In this document: positions 62,070 through 64,000 of the stretch, in pieces
How the letters are laid out: each line of letters opens with the position of its first letter
Numbering within the stretch: position 1 is the first letter of the stretch
NCBI RefSeq assembly: GCF_020921035.1
Contig: NC_063152.1
Coordinates: 28,271,903 to 28,335,902, forward strand
Length of the DNA: 64,000 nt
From: Rhodamnia argentea
Lineage: Eukaryota; Streptophyta; Magnoliopsida; Myrtales; Myrtaceae
Direction: 5' to 3'
Program-made: the position numbers and the translations under genes
Notes under the pieces: model-generated
What the model saw: the letters and a program-made list of their open reading frames with translations, nothing else
The model's database searches: none
What the model was told of the DNA's origin: nothing

Positions 62070-63399
62070 AAGCTTATTATGCCTTTCTATCCAATGGATA
62101 GATAAAGGGGGAAGATAGAGTTTTTTATTTTTCTTATCGTTGAAAGGTAACCAATGCTTGATCGAATTGATCATGTCGTTTGGGAACGAAATTCATGAAT
62201 CGTGCAAAAGAAAAAAGAAGAAGAAGAAGTTATTAACGAAAATATCATTACTTGGTTTTAAAAAAATACTTAGGCAACCAAAGTAAATGCAGCGGGATTT
62301 TTCGCGCTACTGATTTTGGTCCTTTACCAAGAAAAATCTTACTCCATCGGGGAAAATGAAAAAATGAAAAATAAAAAAAATGGGGCCGTGTGAATTTTTT
62401 TGAGGCGCCATAGGTTTGATGTGTAAAGGTTAGGCCGTAGATCCGTGCGCAGGTGAGTATTTTTGGAAGAGTCAAAAATGGGTCTGTGTCACGTGGTCCA
62501 CGTGGCTCGGCGGAGGGCCCCACCCCCATGATGGGGGAGTCCCCAAAAAAATATCCCGTGGGGGGGGGACTCTCTCGACTCGAAGCGATTCGAGCTGGAA
62601 GCTGTGTGACCCCGGACGGCGGACGCAACTGAATGGCCTGAACTCAAAAGTTGCATGGGGGGTTTTGCGGAGGCCTGAAAACGACGTCGTTCACTTATCT
62701 CTTGCATATGGGACCCGCCTTGCTTCGCTGGAGGCCGTACCGACCTTATTGACTTATCCATTTCAATCCCTTTATTTATTTATTTATTTATTTTTTTCCC
62801 CCTTTTTGCTGAAAGAATCAGTAATTTCATGTCAAGTGCGGCTACGCTATCTGCCACCAATTTAATGAACCCGGCACCTCGTTAGATCCCCCCGTCCCCC
62901 CCGGCGCGCTCCCTCCTCCCCGGAATTAAGTTTTTTCCGTTCGGCCACTGCGTATCTCGCCCTTTCCGTGTCATCTTCCGCCGTCTTCGACGTTCTTGTT
63001 TATCTTAACGAGCATGCGCGCGTGTGTTTATACTCTTGCCAGACTTTAATCCTTTCGGTCCGCGAACACTTTCTTCTTGAGAACACTCGGAACAGAAGAA
63101 TCGCGCATCGACTACATAAGGTTTGATGAATAGCAGCAAGTTTAGATAGATGGCCCATCTATGGAGAGATTGCGCCTGCTTGGTTCAGCATTTTCAAAGG
63201 GCTTTAGGACTCCAAAGTCCTTTCGCCAAATACAAATAGCGTTTGATTCGGTTCGGTTCGTTTTTTGCTCAACTTTGAGAAAATGCAATTGCATTTCTAA
63301 AAGCTCCTAAAGGCCTTTAGCCCAAAGTAGCTATGGCGGTACTTTGGAAAGTTGCATTTCCGAAATGCAACAAATTTTTTTTCTTTTAACTTTGTCACC

Positions 63400-63860
63400 T
63401 CCACTTATCGCCACCCGTCGCCGCCCGTTGACCGTGGCCCACCATCACCCCATCGACCGCCGCCACCGCTCACCACCTTCGCCCGTCAAGCGTCGCTCAC
63501 CACCGCCGCCCGTCAAGCGCCACTCACCACGCCGCCCCGTCGATTGCCGCTCACCACCACCGCTCGCCACCCGCCACTCGCCGCCGCCGTCCACCATGGC
63601 CCGTCGGCTGCCACCGGTCGCTCACATCATCGCCCGTCAACGCTCACCACCTCCCGTCAATCGTCGCCCGTCATCGCTCGTTGACTACCACTCGCCGCCG
63701 CCCACACCGCCGCCCGCCACCGCCGCCCGTCGCCCTCCATTGCCCGTCGACCGCCGCCCGCCGTCGCCCATTGACCGCCACAAGCCACTCACCACCGCCG
63801 CCCGTCGACTACCGCTCGCCATTGCCCATCAACCACCAACCGCCACTCACCGCTGCTAGT
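63400..63860. repeat. GC-rich degenerate tandem array (CGCCGCCCGTCGACCGCC type)
   Basis: About 460 bp of imperfect units of roughly 15-21 bp containing CCGCC, CGTCGACC and CACTCACC. It is sharply bounded on both sides by AT-rich sequence with T-runs (63367-63378 and 63896 on). Repetition keeps several reading frames open and gives Pro/Arg/His/Ser-rich translations, so open frames here are not evidence of a gene. The flanks (TTTGGAAAGTTGCATTTCC on the left; TTGCTTTCCAA on the right) may be arms of a larger transposon cut by the window end. Confidence 0.8.
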
Positions 63861-64000
63861 AGACCGTTGGCAATTGGCCAACGCAAGTAGTTTAATTTTT
63901 TTTAAATATTAATTTTTTTTCAAAAAGTAAAAATACTTTACAAAATATAATTTTCACCAAACAACATTTAAATCAAAGTTGCTTTCCAATGTATTTTTAA

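Larger units (their letters stand above)
60753..64000. other. Intergenic tail after the WRC gene
   Basis: The stretch contains the WRC 3' UTR (with a T-run at 60920-60939), a SINE (61829-62069), a TTTA repeat near 62771-62792, and from about 63200 what looks like a larger repeat with an internal GC-rich array. No gene is supportable; the 171-codon open frame at 63344 is a by-product of the array. Confidence 0.55.

Noticed and set aside
63344..63859. 171-codon proline/arginine-rich protein
   Set aside because: Generated by a degenerate GC-rich tandem repeat. Other frames are open over the same stretch and no start context or conserved domain is present.

Overview
The window looks like nuclear DNA of a flowering plant. 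Every gene I could reconstruct is a plant-type, intron-containing gene (except one naturally intronless RING gene). Introns are AT-rich with GT..AG ends, and the intergenic DNA is full of short inverted-repeat elements, SINEs, poly-A/poly-T runs and CT/GA microsatellites. The protein set points to a eudicot. I suspect a woody species, possibly Myrtaceae, but only from the general look of the repeats, so treat that as a guess.

Layout, left to right: (1) the 3' part of a DUF2358 (NTF2-like) gene on + (1-2093); (2) a complete group-B MAP kinase of the MPK4 type on + (3856-7879, 6 exons, 376 aa); (3) two tandem GH28 polygalacturonase-like genes on - (8653-11192 and 13833-16986) with the same exon pattern, separated by a 519-bp Mutator-like MITE; (4) a DUF604/Fringe-like glycosyltransferase on + (about 20771-23900, 3 exons); (5) a ferric-chelate reductase (FRO family) on + (27554-31688, 8 exons, 726 aa); (6) a 23-exon RIC1-like Rab guanine-nucleotide-exchange subunit on - (32899-42078, 1127 aa) whose introns carry a Tourist-like MITE and a SINE; (7) a 9-kb repeat-rich intergenic stretch; (8) an intronless BRH1-type RING-H2 E3 ligase on + (51540-52034); (9) a 7-kb stretch with no gene I can support, including a probable LTR fragment; (10) a WRC-domain nuclear protein gene on + (59210-60752, 3 exons); (11) a 3.2-kb tail with a SINE and a GC-rich tandem-repeat array that runs towards the window end.

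The genes are not an operon and do not form one pathway. They touch immune and stress signalling (MPK4), pectin and wall metabolism (GH28 pair), Golgi glycosylation and trafficking (DUF604, RIC1), iron reduction at the plasma membrane (FRO), ubiquitination (RING-H2) and transcription (WRC). What links them is position: from memory, homologues of neighbouring genes are also neighbours in Arabidopsis (MPK11, a DUF604 gene and FRO2 on chromosome 1; BRH1, RIC1-like and GH28 on chromosome 3). This suggests an old, conserved eudicot block. I found no CRISPR array, prokaryotic system, viral gene or rRNA/tRNA gene. All exon boundaries were derived by hand from splice sites, reading phase and family similarity.
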